Positions 1 through 12,888 of a stretch of 64,000 nucleotides of DNA are shown here, one piece after another. A program made the translations under genes and the position numbers. The stretch covers positions 35,553,851-35,617,850 of the forward strand of contig NC_079877.1 of the NCBI RefSeq assembly GCF_029227915.1, written 5' to 3'. The notes beneath the pieces were generated by a model. It did no database searches. It saw only the letters and a list, made by a program, of their open reading frames with translations, and had not been told where the DNA came from. The stretch is from Hydractinia symbiolongicarpus. Taxonomy: Eukaryota > Cnidaria > Hydrozoa > Anthoathecata > Hydractiniidae. Each line of letters opens with the position of its first letter. Positions within the stretch are counted from its first letter, which is position 1.

Positions 1-131
1 GTCCGGGGTTAACGGGAAATGGTGAGTTTTCGTTTGCCGGCGATTAAACTTCTTTTATTCAGCGTCTCATCAAAAATGAAAACATTTTTAGAAACTATAA
101 GTCTCATGGGCTTTAGTGGTGAACTAATAAT

Positions 132-3100
132 TTAAAAAATCGTTCGGGAAATGAGTTAACACCCCGGGTACTTTCTTTGTATACCTTTGACTATACGGGC
201 CGAGTCCGGGATTTACGGGAAATCGCAGGTTTTCGTTTGCCGGCGATTAAACTTCTTTTATTCTGCGTTTCATCAAAAATGAAAACATTTTTGAAAAGTA
301 CAAATCTCATGCGTTTTAGTGGTGAAAAGATAATTTAAAAAATCGTTTTGAAAATGAGTTTACTCACAGGGTACTTTCTTTGTATACATTCGACTATACG
401 GGCCAAGCCTGGGATTTACGGGAAATCGCGGGTTTTCGTTTGCCGGCGATTAAACCACTTTCATTAAGCGTTTCATCAAAAATGAAAACATTTTTGAAAA
501 CTACAAGTCTCATGCGTTTTAGTGGTGAAAAGATAATTTAAAAAATCGTTTTGGAAATGAGTTTACTCACAGGGTACTTTCTTTGTATACATTCGACTAT
601 ACGAGCCAAGCCTGGGATTTACGGGAAATCGCGGGTTTTCGTTTGCCGGCGATTAAACCACTTTCATTAAGCGTCTCATCAAAAATGAAAACATTTCTGA
701 AAACCACAAGTCTCATGCGTTTTAGTGGTGAAAAAATAATTAAAAAAATCGTTCGGGAAATGAGTTTACTCACAGGATACTTTCTTTGTATACATTCGAC
801 TATACGTGCCAAGCCCGGGATTTACGGGAAATCGCGGGTTTTCGTTTGCCAGCGATTAAACTTCTTTCATTAAGCGTCTCATCAAAAATGAAAACATTTT
901 TAAAAACTACAAGTCTCAGGCGTTGTAGTGGTGAAAAAATAATTTAAAAAATCGTTCGGAAAATGAGTTTACTCCCTGGGTACTTTCTTTGTATACTTTT
1001 GACTATACGGACCGAGTCCGGGGTTAACGGGAAATGGTGGGTTTTCGTTTGCCGGCGATTAAACTTCTTTTATTCAGCGTCTCATCAAAAATGAAAACAT
1101 TTTTAAAAACTACAAGTCTCAGGCGTTGTAGTGGTGAAAAAATAATTTAAAAAATCGTTCGGAAAATGAGTTTACTCCCTGGGTACTTTCTTTGTATACT
1201 TTTGACTATACGGACCGAGTCCGGGGTTAACGGGAAATGGTGGGTTTTCGTTTGCCGGCGATTAAACTTCTTTTATTCAGCGTCTCATCAAAAATGAAAA
1301 CATTTTTAGAAACTATAAGTCTCATGGGCTTTAGTGGTGAACTAATAATTTAAAAAATCGTTCGGGAAATGAGTTAACACCCCGGGTACTTTCTTTGTAT
1401 ACTTTTGACTATACGGGCCGAGTCCGGGATTTACGGGAAATCGCAGGTTTTCGTTTGCCGGCGATTAAACTTCTTTTATTCAGCGTTTCATCAAAAATGA
1501 AAACATTTTTGAAAACTACAAGTCTCATGCGTTTTAGTGGTGAAAAGTTAATTTAAAAAATCGTTTTGGAAATGAGTTTACTCACAGGGTACTTTCTTTG
1601 TATACATTCGACTATACGGGCCAAGCCTGGGATTTACGGGAAATCGCGGGTTTTCGTTTGCCGGCGATTAAACCACTTTCATTAAGGGTCTCATCAAAAA
1701 TGAAAACATTTCTGAAAACTACAAGTCTCATGCGTTTTAGTGGTGAAAAAATAATTAAAAAAATCGTTCGGGAAATAAGTTTACTCACAGGGTACTTTCT
1801 TTGTATACATTCGACTATACGGGCCAAGCCCGGGATTTACGGGAAATCGCGGGTTTTCGTTTGCCAGCGATTAAAGTTCTTTCATTAAGCGTCTCATCAA
1901 AAATGAAAACATTTTTAAAAACTACAAGTCTCATGCGTTTTAGTGGTGAAAAAAAAATTTAAAAAATCGTTCGGGAAATGAGTTAACACCCCGGGTACTT
2001 TCTTTGTATACCTTTGACTATACGGGCCGAGTCCGGGATTTACGGGAAATCGCAGGTTTTCGTTTGCCGGCGATTAAACTTCTTTTATTCTGCGTTTCAT
2101 CAAAAATGAAAACATTTTTGAAAAGTACAAATCTCATGCGTTTTAGTGGTGAAAAGATAATTTAAAAAATCGTTTTGAAAATGAGTTTACTCACAGGGTA
2201 CTTTCTTTGTATACATTCGACTATACGGGCCAAGCCTGGGATTTACGGGAAATCGCGGGTTTTCGTTTGCCGGCGATTAAACCACTTTCATTAAGCGTTT
2301 CATCAAAAATGAAAACATTTTTGAAAACTACAAGTCTCATGCGTTTTAGTGGTGAAAAGATAATTTAAAAAATCGTTTTGGAAATGAGTTTACTCACAGG
2401 GTACTTTCTTTGTATACATTCGACTATACGAGCCAAGCCTGGGATTTACGGGAAATCGCGGGTTTTCGTTTGCCGGCGATTAAACCACTTTCATTAAGCG
2501 TCTCATCAAAAATGAAAACATTTCTGAAAACCACAAGTCTCATGCGTTTTAGTGGTGAAAAAATAATTAAAAAAATCGTTCGGGAAATGAGTTTACTCAC
2601 AGGATACTTTCTTTGTATACATTCGACTATACGTGCCAAGCCCGGGATTTACGGGAAATCGCGGGTTTTCGTTTGCCAGCGATTAAACTTCTTTCATTAA
2701 GCGTCTCATCAAAAATGAAAACATTTTTAAAAACTACAAGTCTCAGGCGTTGTAGTGGTGAAAAAATAATTTAAAAAATCGTTCGGAAAATGAGTTTACT
2801 CCCTGGGTACTTTCTTTGTATACTTTTGACTATACGGACCGAGTCCGGGGTTAACGGGAAATGGTGGGTTTTCGTTTGCCGGCGATTAAACTTCTTTTAT
2901 TCAGCGTCTCATCAAAAATGAAAACATTTTTAAAAACTACAAGTCTCAGGCGTTGTAGTGGTGAAAAAATAATTTAAAAAATCGTTCGGAAAATGAGTTT
3001 ACTCCCTGGGTACTTTCTTTGTATACTTTTGACTATACGGACCGAGTCCGGGGTTAACGGGAAATGGTGGGTTTTCGTTTGCCGGCGATTAAACTTCTTT

Positions 3101-3785
3101 TATTCAGCGTCTCATCAAAAATGAAAACATTTTTAGAAACTATAAGTCTCATGGGCTTTAGTGGTGAACTAATAATTTAAAAAATCGTTCGGGAAATGAG
3201 TTAACACCCCGGGTACTTTCTTTGTATACTTTTGACTATACGGGCCGAGTCCGGGATTTACGGGAAATCGCAGGTTTTCGTTTGCCGGCGATTAAACTTC
3301 TTTTATTCAGCGTTTCATCAAAAATGAAAACATTTTTGAAAACTACAAGTCTCATGCGTTTTAGTGGTGAAAAGTTAATTTAAAAAATCGTTTTGGAAAT
3401 GAGTTTACTCACAGGGTACTTTCTTTGTATACATTCGACTATACGGGCCAAGCCTGGGATTTACGGGAAATCGCGGGTTTTCGTTTGCCGGCGATTAAAC
3501 CACTTTCATTAAGGGTCTCATCAAAAATGAAAACATTTCTGAAAACTACAAGTCTCATGCGTTTTAGTGGTGAAAAAATAATTAAAAAAATCGTTCGGGA
3601 AATAAGTTTACTCACAGGGTACTTTCTTTGTATACATTCGACTATACGGGCCAAGCCCGGGATTTACGGGAAATCGCGGGTTTTCGTTTGCCAGCGATTA
3701 AAGTTCTTTCATTAAGCGTCTCATCAAAAATGAAAACATTTTTAAAAACTACAAGTCTCATGCGTTTTAGTGGTGAAAAAAAAAT
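132..3785. repeat. Two tandem copies of a 1827-bp nine-monomer higher-order repeat
   Basis: The segment at about 132-1958 is repeated almost perfectly at about 1959-3785, an offset of 1827 bp (9 x 203). Private variants recur at the same offset, for example GTATACCTTTGAC near 181 and 2008 and the GAAAAGTACAAATCTC variant near 292 and 2119. Within the unit individual monomers differ clearly, so this is a higher-order duplication and not simple monomer amplification. Boundaries are approximate. Confidence 0.85.
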
Positions 3786-3810
3786 TTAAAAAATCGTTCG
3801 GGAAATGAGT

Positions 3811-6800
3811 TTACTGCCTGGGCACTTTCTTTGTATACATTCGACTATACGGGCCAAGCCCGGGATTTACGGGAAATCAGGGGATTTTGTTTGCCGGCGA
3901 TTAAACCTCTTTCATTAAGCGTCTCATCAAAAATGAAAACATTTTTGAAAACTACAAGTCTCATGCGTTGTAGTGGTGAAAAAATAATTTAAAAAACGGT
4001 TCGGAAAATAAGTTTACTCCCTGGGTACTTTCTTTGTATACTTTTGACTATACGGGCCGAGTCCGGCGTTTACGGGAAATGGCGGGTTTTCGTTTGACGG
4101 CGATTAAACGTCTTTTATTCAGCGTCTCATCAAAAATGATAACATTTCTGAAAACTACAAGTCTCCTGCGTTTTAGTGGTGAAAAGATAATTTAAAAAAT
4201 CGTTTTGGAAATGAGTTTACTCACAGGGTACTTTCTTCGTATACATTCGACTATACAGGCCAAGCCCGGGATTTTTGCGGGAAATCGCGGGTTTTCGTTT
4301 GCCAGCGATTAAACCACTTTCATTAAGCGTCTCATCAAAAATGAAAACATTTTTAAAAACTACAAGTCTCATGCGTTTTAGTGGTGAAAAAAAAATTTAA
4401 AAAATCGTTCGGGAAATGAGTTTACTGCCTGGGCACTTTCTTTGTATACATTCGACTATACGGGCCAAGCCCGGGATTTACGGGAAATCAGGGGATTTTG
4501 TTTGCCGGCGATTAAACCTCTTTCATTAAGCGTCTCATCAAAAATGAAAACATTTTTGAAAACTACAAGTCTCATGCGTTGTAGTGGTGAAAAAATAATT
4601 TAAAAAACGGTTCGGAAAATAAGTTTACTCCCTGGGTACTTTCTTTGTATACTTTTGACTATACGGGCCGAGTCCGGCGTTTACGGGAAATGGCGGGTTT
4701 TCGTTTGACGGCGATTAAACGTCTTTTATTCAGCGTCTCATCAAAAATGATAACATTTCTGAAAACTACAAGTCTCCTGCGTTTTAGTGGTGAAAAGATA
4801 ATTTAAAAAATCGTTTTGGAAATGAGTTTACTCACAGGGTACTTTCTTCGTATACATTCGACTATACAGGCCAAGCCCGGGATTTTTGCGGGAAATCGCG
4901 GGTTTTCGTTTGCCAGCGATTAAACCACTTTCATTAAGCGTCTCATCAAAAATGAAAACATTTTTAAAAACTACAAGTCTCATGCGTTTTAGTGGTGAAA
5001 AAAAAATTTAAAAAATCGTTCGGGAAATGAGTTTACTGCCTGGGCACTTTCTTTGTATACATTCGACTATACGGGCCAAGCCCGGGATTTACGGGAAATC
5101 AGGGGATTTTGTTTGCCGGCGATTAAACCTCTTTCATTAAGCGTCTCATCAAAAATGAAAACATTTTTGAAAACTACAAGTCTCATGCGTTGTAGTGGTG
5201 AAAAAATAATTTAAAAAACGGTTCGGAAAATAAGTTTACTCCCTGGGTACTTTCTTTGTATACTTTTGACTATACGGGCCGAGTCCGGCGTTTACGGGAA
5301 ATGGCGGGTTTTCGTTTGACGGCGATTAAACGTCTTTTATTCAGCGTCTCATCAAAAATGATAACATTTCTGAAAACTACAAGTCTCCTGCGTTTTAGTG
5401 GTGAAAAGATAATTTAAAAAATCGTTTTGGAAATGAGTTTACTCACAGGGTACTTTCTTCGTATACATTCGACTATACAGGCCAAGCCCGGGATTTTTGC
5501 GGGAAATCGCGGGTTTTCGTTTGCCAGCGATTAAACCACTTTCATTAAGCGTCTCATCAAAAATGAAAACATTTTTGAAAACTACAAGTCACATGCGTTT
5601 TAGTGGTGAAAAAATATTTTAAAAAATCGTTCGGGAAATGAGTTTACTCCCTGGGTACTTTCTTTGTATACTTTTGACTAAACGGGCCGAGTCCGGGATT
5701 TACGGGAAGTCGCGGGTTTTCGTTTGCCGGCGTTTAAACTTCTTTTATTCAGCGTCTCATCAAAAATTAAAACATTTTTAAAAACTACAAGTCTCATGGG
5801 CTTTAGTGGTGAAATAATAATTTAAAAAATCGTTCGGGAAATGAGTATACACCCTGGGTACTTTCTTTGTATACTTTTGACTATACGGGCCGAGTCCGGG
5901 ATTTACGGGAAATCGCAGGTTTTCGTTTGCCGGCGAATAAACCACTTTCATTAAGCGTCTCATCAAAAATGAAAACATTTCTGAAATCTACAAGTTTCAT
6001 GCGTTTTAGTGGTGAAAAGTTAATTTAAAAAATCGTTTTGGAAATGAGTTTACTCACAGGGTACTTTCTTTGTATACATTCGACTATACGGGCCAAGCCT
6101 GGGATTTACGGGAAATCGCGGGTTTTCGTTTGCCGGCGATTAAACCACTTTCATTAAGGGTCTCATCAAAAATGAAAACATTTCTGAAAACTACAAGTCT
6201 CATGCGTTTTAGTGGTGAAAAAATAATTAAAAAAATCGTTCGGGAAATAAGTTTACTCACAGGGTACTTTCTTTGTATACATTCGACTATACGGGCCAAG
6301 CCCGGGATTTACGGGAAATCGCGGGTTTTCGTTTGCCAGCGATTAAAGTTCTTTCATTAAGCGTCTCATCAAAAATGAAAACATTTTTAAAAACTACAAG
6401 TCTCATGCGTTTTAGTGGTGAAAAAAAAATTTAAAAAATCGTTCGGGAAATGAGTTTACTGCCTGGGCACTTTCTTTGTATACATTCGACTATACGGGCC
6501 AAGCCCGGGATTTACGGGAAATCAGGGGATTTTGTTTGCCGGCGATTAAACCTCTTTCATTAAGCGTCTCATCAAAAATGAAAACATTTTTGAAAACTAC
6601 AAGTCTCATGCGTTGTAGTGGTGAAAAAATAATTTAAAAAACGGTTCGGAAAATAAGTTTACTCCCTGGGTACTTTCTTTGTATACTTTTGACTATACGG
6701 GCCGAGTCCGGCGTTTACGGGAAATGGCGGGTTTTCGTTTGACGGCGATTAAACGTCTTTTATTCAGCGTCTCATCAAAAATGATAACATTTCTGAAAAC

Positions 6801-7430
6801 TACAAGTCTCCTGCGTTTTAGTGGTGAAAAGATAATTTAAAAAATCGTTTTGGAAATGAGTTTACTCACAGGGTACTTTCTTCGTATACATTCGACTATA
6901 CAGGCCAAGCCCGGGATTTTTGCGGGAAATCGCGGGTTTTCGTTTGCCAGCGATTAAACCACTTTCATTAAGCGTCTCATCAAAAATGAAAACATTTTTG
7001 AAAACTACAAGTCACATGCGTTTTAGTGGTGAAAAAATATTTTAAAAAATCGTTCGGGAAATGAGTTTACTCCCTGGGTACTTTCTTTGTATACTTTTGA
7101 CTAAACGGGCCGAGTCCGGGATTTACGGGAAGTCGCGGGTTTTCGTTTGCCGGCGTTTAAACTTCTTTTATTCAGCGTCTCATCAAAAATTAAAACATTT
7201 TTAAAAACTACAAGTCTCATGGGCTTTAGTGGTGAAATAATAATTTAAAAAATCGTTCGGGAAATGAGTATACACCCTGGGTACTTTCTTTGTATACTTT
7301 TGACTATACGGGCCGAGTCCGGGATTTACGGGAAATCGCAGGTTTTCGTTTGCCGGCGAATAAACCACTTTCATTAAGCGTCTCATCAAAAATGAAAACA
7401 TTTCTGAAATCTACAAGTTTCATGCGTTTT
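3811..7430. repeat. Nested 611-bp trimer (three copies) and 1423-bp heptamer (two copies)
   Basis: A three-monomer unit of 611 bp starts at 3811, 4422 and 5033. It is recognised by TTACTGCCTGGGCAC in monomer 1, GTCCGGCGTTTACGGG in monomer 2 and GGGATTTTTGCGGG in monomer 3. From 5033 a larger unit of 1423 bp (seven monomers plus 2 nt) repeats once, at 6456; its private variants (GTCACATGCG, AGTATACACCC, GAAATCTACAAG) all recur at that offset. The second copy loses identity near 7430. Boundaries are approximate. Confidence 0.8.
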
Positions 7431-10400
7431 ATTGGTGAAATAATAATTTAAAAATTCGTTCGGGAAATGAGTTTACTCACTGGCTACTTTCCTTGTATAC
7501 TTTTGACTATACGGGCCGAGTGCGGGATTTACGGGAAATCGCAGGTTTTCGTTTGCCGGCGATTAAACTTCTTTTATTCCGCGTCTCATAAAAAATGAAA
7601 ACATTTTTGAAAACTACCAGTCTCATGCCTTTTAGTGGTGAAAAAATAATTTTAAAAATCGTTCGGGAATTGAGTTTACACCCTGGGTACTTTGTTTGTA
7701 TACTTTTGACTATACGGGCCGAGTCCATGATTTAAGGGAAATCGCAGGTTTTCGTTTGCCGGCGATTAAACTTCTTTTATTCAGCGTCTCATCAATAATG
7801 AAACATTTTTGAAAACTACTAGTCCCATGCGTTGTAGTGGTGAAAAAATAATTTAAAAAATCGTTCGGAAAATGAGTTTACTCCCTGGAAACTTTCTTTG
7901 TATACTTTTGACTATACGGGCCGAGTCCGGCGTTTACGGGAAATGGCGGGTTTTCGTTTGACGGCGATTAAACTTCTTTTATTCAGCGTCTCATCAAAAA
8001 TGATAACATTTCTGAAAACTACAAGTCTTCTGCGTTTTAGTGGTGAAAAGATAATTTAAAAAATCGTTTTGGAAGTGAGTTTACTCACAGGGTACTTTCT
8101 TTGTATACATTCGATTATACAGGCCAAGCCCGGGATCTTTGCGGGAAATCGCGGTTTTTCGTTTGCCAGCGATTAAACCACTTTCATTAAGCGTCTCATC
8201 AAAAATGAAAACATTTTTGAAAACTACAAGTCACATGCGTTTTAGTGGTGAAGAAAAAAATTAAAAAATCGTTCGGGAAATGCGTTTACTCCCTGGTTAC
8301 TTTCTTTGTATACATTCGACTATACGGGCCAAGCCCCGGATTTACGGGAAATCGCGGGATTTCGTTTACCAGTGATTAAACTTCTTTTATTCAGCGTCCC
8401 ATCAAATATGAAAACATTTTTGAAAACTACAAGTCTCATGCGTTGTAGTGGTGAAAAAATAATTTAAAAAATCGTTCGGAAAATGAGTTTACTCCCTGGG
8501 TACTTTCTTTGTATACTTTTGACTATACGGGCCGAGTCCGGGATTTACGGGAAGTCGCGGGTTTTCGTTTGCCGGCGTTTAAACTTCTTTTATTCAGCGT
8601 CCCATCAAATATGAAAACATTTTTGAAAACTACAAGTCTCATGGGCTTTAGTGGTGAAATAATAAATTAAAAAATCGTTCGGGAAATGAGTTTACTCCCT
8701 GGGTACTTTCTTTGTATACATTCGACTATACGGGCCAAGCCCGGGATTTACGGGAAATTGCGGGATTTCGTTTGCCGGCGATTAAACCTCTTTCATTAAG
8801 CGTCTCATCAAAAATGAAAACATTTTTGAAAACTACAAGTCTCATGCGTTTTAGTGGTGAAAAAATAATTTAAGAAATCGTTCGGGAAATGAGTTTACTC
8901 CCTGGGTACTTTCTTTGTAAACTTTTGCCTATACGGGCCGAGTCCAGGATTTACGGGAAATCGCGGATTTTCGTTTGCCGGCGATTAAACTTCTTTTATT
9001 CAGCGTCCCGTCAAATATGAAAACATTTTTGAAAACTACAAGTCTCATGCGTTGTAGTGGTGAAAAAATAATTTAAAAAATCGTTCGGAAAATGAGTTTA
9101 CTCCCTGGGAACTTTCTTTGTATACTTTTGACTATACGGGCCGAGTCCGGCGTTTACGGGAAATGGCGGGTTTTCGTTTGACGGCGATTAAACTTCTTTT
9201 ATTCAGCGTCTCATCAAAAATGATAACATTTCTGAAAACTACAAGTCTCCTGCGTTTTAGTGGTGAAAAGGTAATTTAAAAAATCGTTTTGGAAATGAGT
9301 TTACTCACAGGGTACTTTCTTTGTATACATTCGACTATACAGGCCAAGCCCGGGATCTTTGCGGGAAATCGCGGTTTTTCGTTTGCCAGCGATTAAACCA
9401 CTTTCATTAAGCGTCTCATCAAAAATGAAAACATTTTTGAAAACTACAAGTCTCATGCGTTGTAGTGGTGAAAAAATAATTTAAAAAATCGTTCGGAAAA
9501 TGAGTTTACTCCCTGGGTACTTTCTTTGTATACTTTTGACTATACGGGCCGAGTCCGGGATTTACGGGAAGTCGCGGGTTTTCGTTTGCCGGCGTTTAAA
9601 CTTCTTTTATTCAGCGTCTCATCAAAAATGAAAACAGTTTTAAAAACTACAAGTCTCATGGGCTTTAGTGGTGAAATAATAAATTAAAAAATCGTTCGGG
9701 AAATGAGTTTACTCCCTGGGTACTTTCTTTGTATACATTCGACTATACGGGCCAAGCCCGGGATTTACGGGAAATCGCGGGATTTCGTTCGCCGGCGATT
9801 AAACATCTTTCATTAAGCGTCTCATCAAAAATGAAAACATTTTTGAAAACTACAAGTCTCATGCGTTTTAGTGGTGAAAAAATAATTTAGGAAATCGTTC
9901 GGGAAATGAGTTTACTCCCTGGGTACTTTCTTTGTAAACTTTTGCCTATACGGGCCGAGTCCAGGATTTACGGGAAATCGCGGATTTTCGTTTGCCGGCG
10001 ATTAAACTTCTTTTATTCAGCGTCCCATCAAATATGAAAACATTTTTGAAAACTACAAGTCTCATGCGTTGTAGTGGTGAAAAAATAATTTAAAAAATCG
10101 TTCGGAAAATGAGTTTACTCCCTGGGTACTTTCTTTGTATACTTTTGACTATACGGGCCGAGTCCGGGATTTACGGGAAATCGCAGGTTTTCGTTTGCCG
10201 GCGATTAAACTTCTTTTATTCAGCGTTTCATCAAAAATGAAAACATTTTTGAAAACTACAAGTCTCATGCGTTTTAGTGGTGAAAAAATAATTTAAAAAA
10301 TCGTTCGGGAAATGAGTTTACACCCTGGATACTTTGTTTGTATACTTTTGACTATACGGGCCGAGTCCAGGATTTAAGGGAAAACGCAGGTTTTCGTTTG

Positions 10401-12888
10401 CCGGCGATTAAACTTCTTTTATTCAGCGTCTCATCAATAATGAAACATTTTTGAAAACTACTAGTCCCATGCGTTGTAGTGGTGAAAAAATAATTTAAAA
10501 AATCGTTCGGAAAATGAGTTTACTCCCTGGGAACTTTCTTTGTATACTTTTGACTATACGGGCCGAGTCCGGCGTTTACGGGAAATGGCGGGTTTTCGTT
10601 TGACGGCGATTAAACTTCTTTTATTCAGCGTCTCATCAAAAATGATAACATTTCTGAAAACTACAAGTCTCCTGCGTTTTATTGGTGAAAAGGTAATTTA
10701 AAAAATCGTTTTGGAAATGAGTTTACTCACAGGTTACTTTCTTTGTATACATTCGACTATACAGGCCAAGCCCGGGATCTTTGCGGGAAATCGCGGGTTT
10801 TCGTTTGCCAGCGATTAAACCACTTTCATTAAGCGTCTCATCAAAAATGAAAACATTTTTGAAAAGTACAAGTCACATGCGTTTTAGTGGTGAAGAAAAA
10901 AATTAAAAAATCGTTTGGGAAATGCGTTTACTCCCTGGTTACTTTCTTTGTATACATTCGACTATACGGGCCAAGCCCTGGATTTACGGGAAATCGCGGG
11001 ATTTCGTTTACAAGCGATTAAACTTCTTTTATTCAGCGTCCCATCAAATATGAAAACATTTTTGAAAACTACAAGTCTCATGCGTTGTAGTGGTGAAAAA
11101 ATAATTTAAAAAATCGTTCGGAAAATGAGTTTACTCCCTGGGTACTTTCTTTGTATACTTTTGACTATACGGGCCGAGTTCGGGATTTACGGGAAGTCGC
11201 GGGTTTTCGTTTGCCGGCGTTTAAACTTCTTTTATTCAGCGTCTCATCAAAAATGAAAACATTTTTAAAAACTACAAGTCTCATGGGCTTTAGTGGTGAA
11301 ATAATAAATTAAAAAATCGTTCGGGAAATGAGTTTACTCCCTGGGTACTTTCTTTGTATACATTCGACTATACGGGCCAAGCCCGGGATTTACGGGAAAT
11401 CGCGGGATTTCGTTTGCCGGCGATTAAACCTCTTTCATTAAGCGTCTCATCAAAAATGAAAACATTTTTGAAAACTGCAAGTCTCATGCGTTTTAGTGGT
11501 GAAAAAATAATTTAAAAAATCGTTCGGGAAATGAGTTTACTCACTGGGTACTTTCTTTGTATACTTTGGACTATACGGGCCGAGTCCGGGATTTACGGGA
11601 AATCGCGGATTTTCGTTTGAGGGCGATTAAACTTCTTTTATTCAGCGTCTCATCAAAAATGAAAACATTTTTGAAAACTACAAGTCACATGCGTTTTAGT
11701 GGTGAAGAAAAAAATTAAAAAATCGTTCGGGAAATGCGTTTACTCCCTGGTTACTTTCTTTGTATACATTCGACTATACGGGCCAAGCCCCGGATTTACG
11801 GGAAATCGCGGGATTTCGTTTGCCAGCGATTAAACTTCTTTTATTCAGCGTCCCATCAAATATGAAAACATTTTTGAAAACTACAAGTCTCATGCGTTGT
11901 AGTGGTGAAAAAATAATTTAAAAAATCGTTCGGAAAATGAGTTTACTCCCTGGGTACTTTCTTTGTATACTTTTGACTATACGGGCCGAGTCCGGGATTT
12001 ACGGTAAGTCGCGGGTTTTCGTTTGCCGGCGTTTAAACTTCTTTTATTCAGCGTCTCATCAAAAATGAAAACATTTTTAAAAACTACAAGTCTCATGGGC
12101 TTTAGTGGTGAAATAATAAATTAAAAAATCGTTCGGGAAATGAGTTTACTCCCTGGGTACTTTCTTTGTATACATTCGACTATACGGGCCAAGCCCGGGA
12201 TTTACGGGAAATCGCGGGATTTCGTTTGCCGGCGATTAAACCTCTTTCATTAAACGTCTCATCAAAAATGAAAACATTTTTGAAAACTGCAAGTCTCATG
12301 CGTTTTAGTGGTGAAAAAATAATTTAAAAAATCGTTCGGGAAATGAGTTTACTCACTGGGTACTTTCTTTGTATACTTTGGACTATACGGGCCGAGTCCG
12401 GGATTTACGGGAAATCGCGGATTTTCGTTTGAGGGCGATTAAACTTCTTTTATTCAGCGTCTCATCAAAAATGAAAACATTTTTGAAAACTACAAGTCAC
12501 ATGCGTTTTAGTGGTGAAGAAAAAAATTAAAAAATCGTTCGGGAAATGCGTTTACTCCCTGGTTACTTTCTTTGTATACATTCGACTATACGGGCCAAGC
12601 CCCGGATTTACGGGAAATCGCGGGATTTCGTTTGCCAGCGATTAAACTTCTTTTATTCAGCGTCCCATCAAATATGAAAACATTTTTGAAAACTACAAGT
12701 CTCATGCGTTGTAGTGGTGAAAAAATAATTTAAAAAATCGTTCGGAAAATGAGTTTACTCCCTGGGTACTTTCTTTGTATACTTTTGACTATACGGGCCG
12801 AGTCCGGGATTTACGGTAAGTCGCGGGTTTTCGTTTGCCGGCGTTTAAACTTCTTTTATTCAGCGTCTCATCAAAAATGAAAACATTT
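7431..12888. repeat. Mixed satellite monomers with four-monomer duplications
   Basis: Satellite throughout, with no unique sequence. Monomer order is less regular than to the left, but near-identical segments recur. The GGTGAAGAAAAAAATTAAAAA variant appears near 8249, 10892, 11701 and 12512, the last two about 811 bp apart (four monomers). Monomers with GTTTGAGGGCGATTAAAC occur near 11616 and 12428, the same spacing. No gene, RNA or mobile element is visible. Confidence 0.8.

Noticed and set aside
583-873. Recurrent 64-121-aa ORFs in the satellite (MYTFDYT... on plus, MFSFLMRR... and MARIVEC... on minus)
   Set aside because: They recur with the repeat on both strands, and the same DNA is read in two frames within one ORF (YTFDYTGQA and CIHSTIRAK versions of the same stretch) because 203 is not a multiple of 3. 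No start context, no codon-level constraint and no domain.
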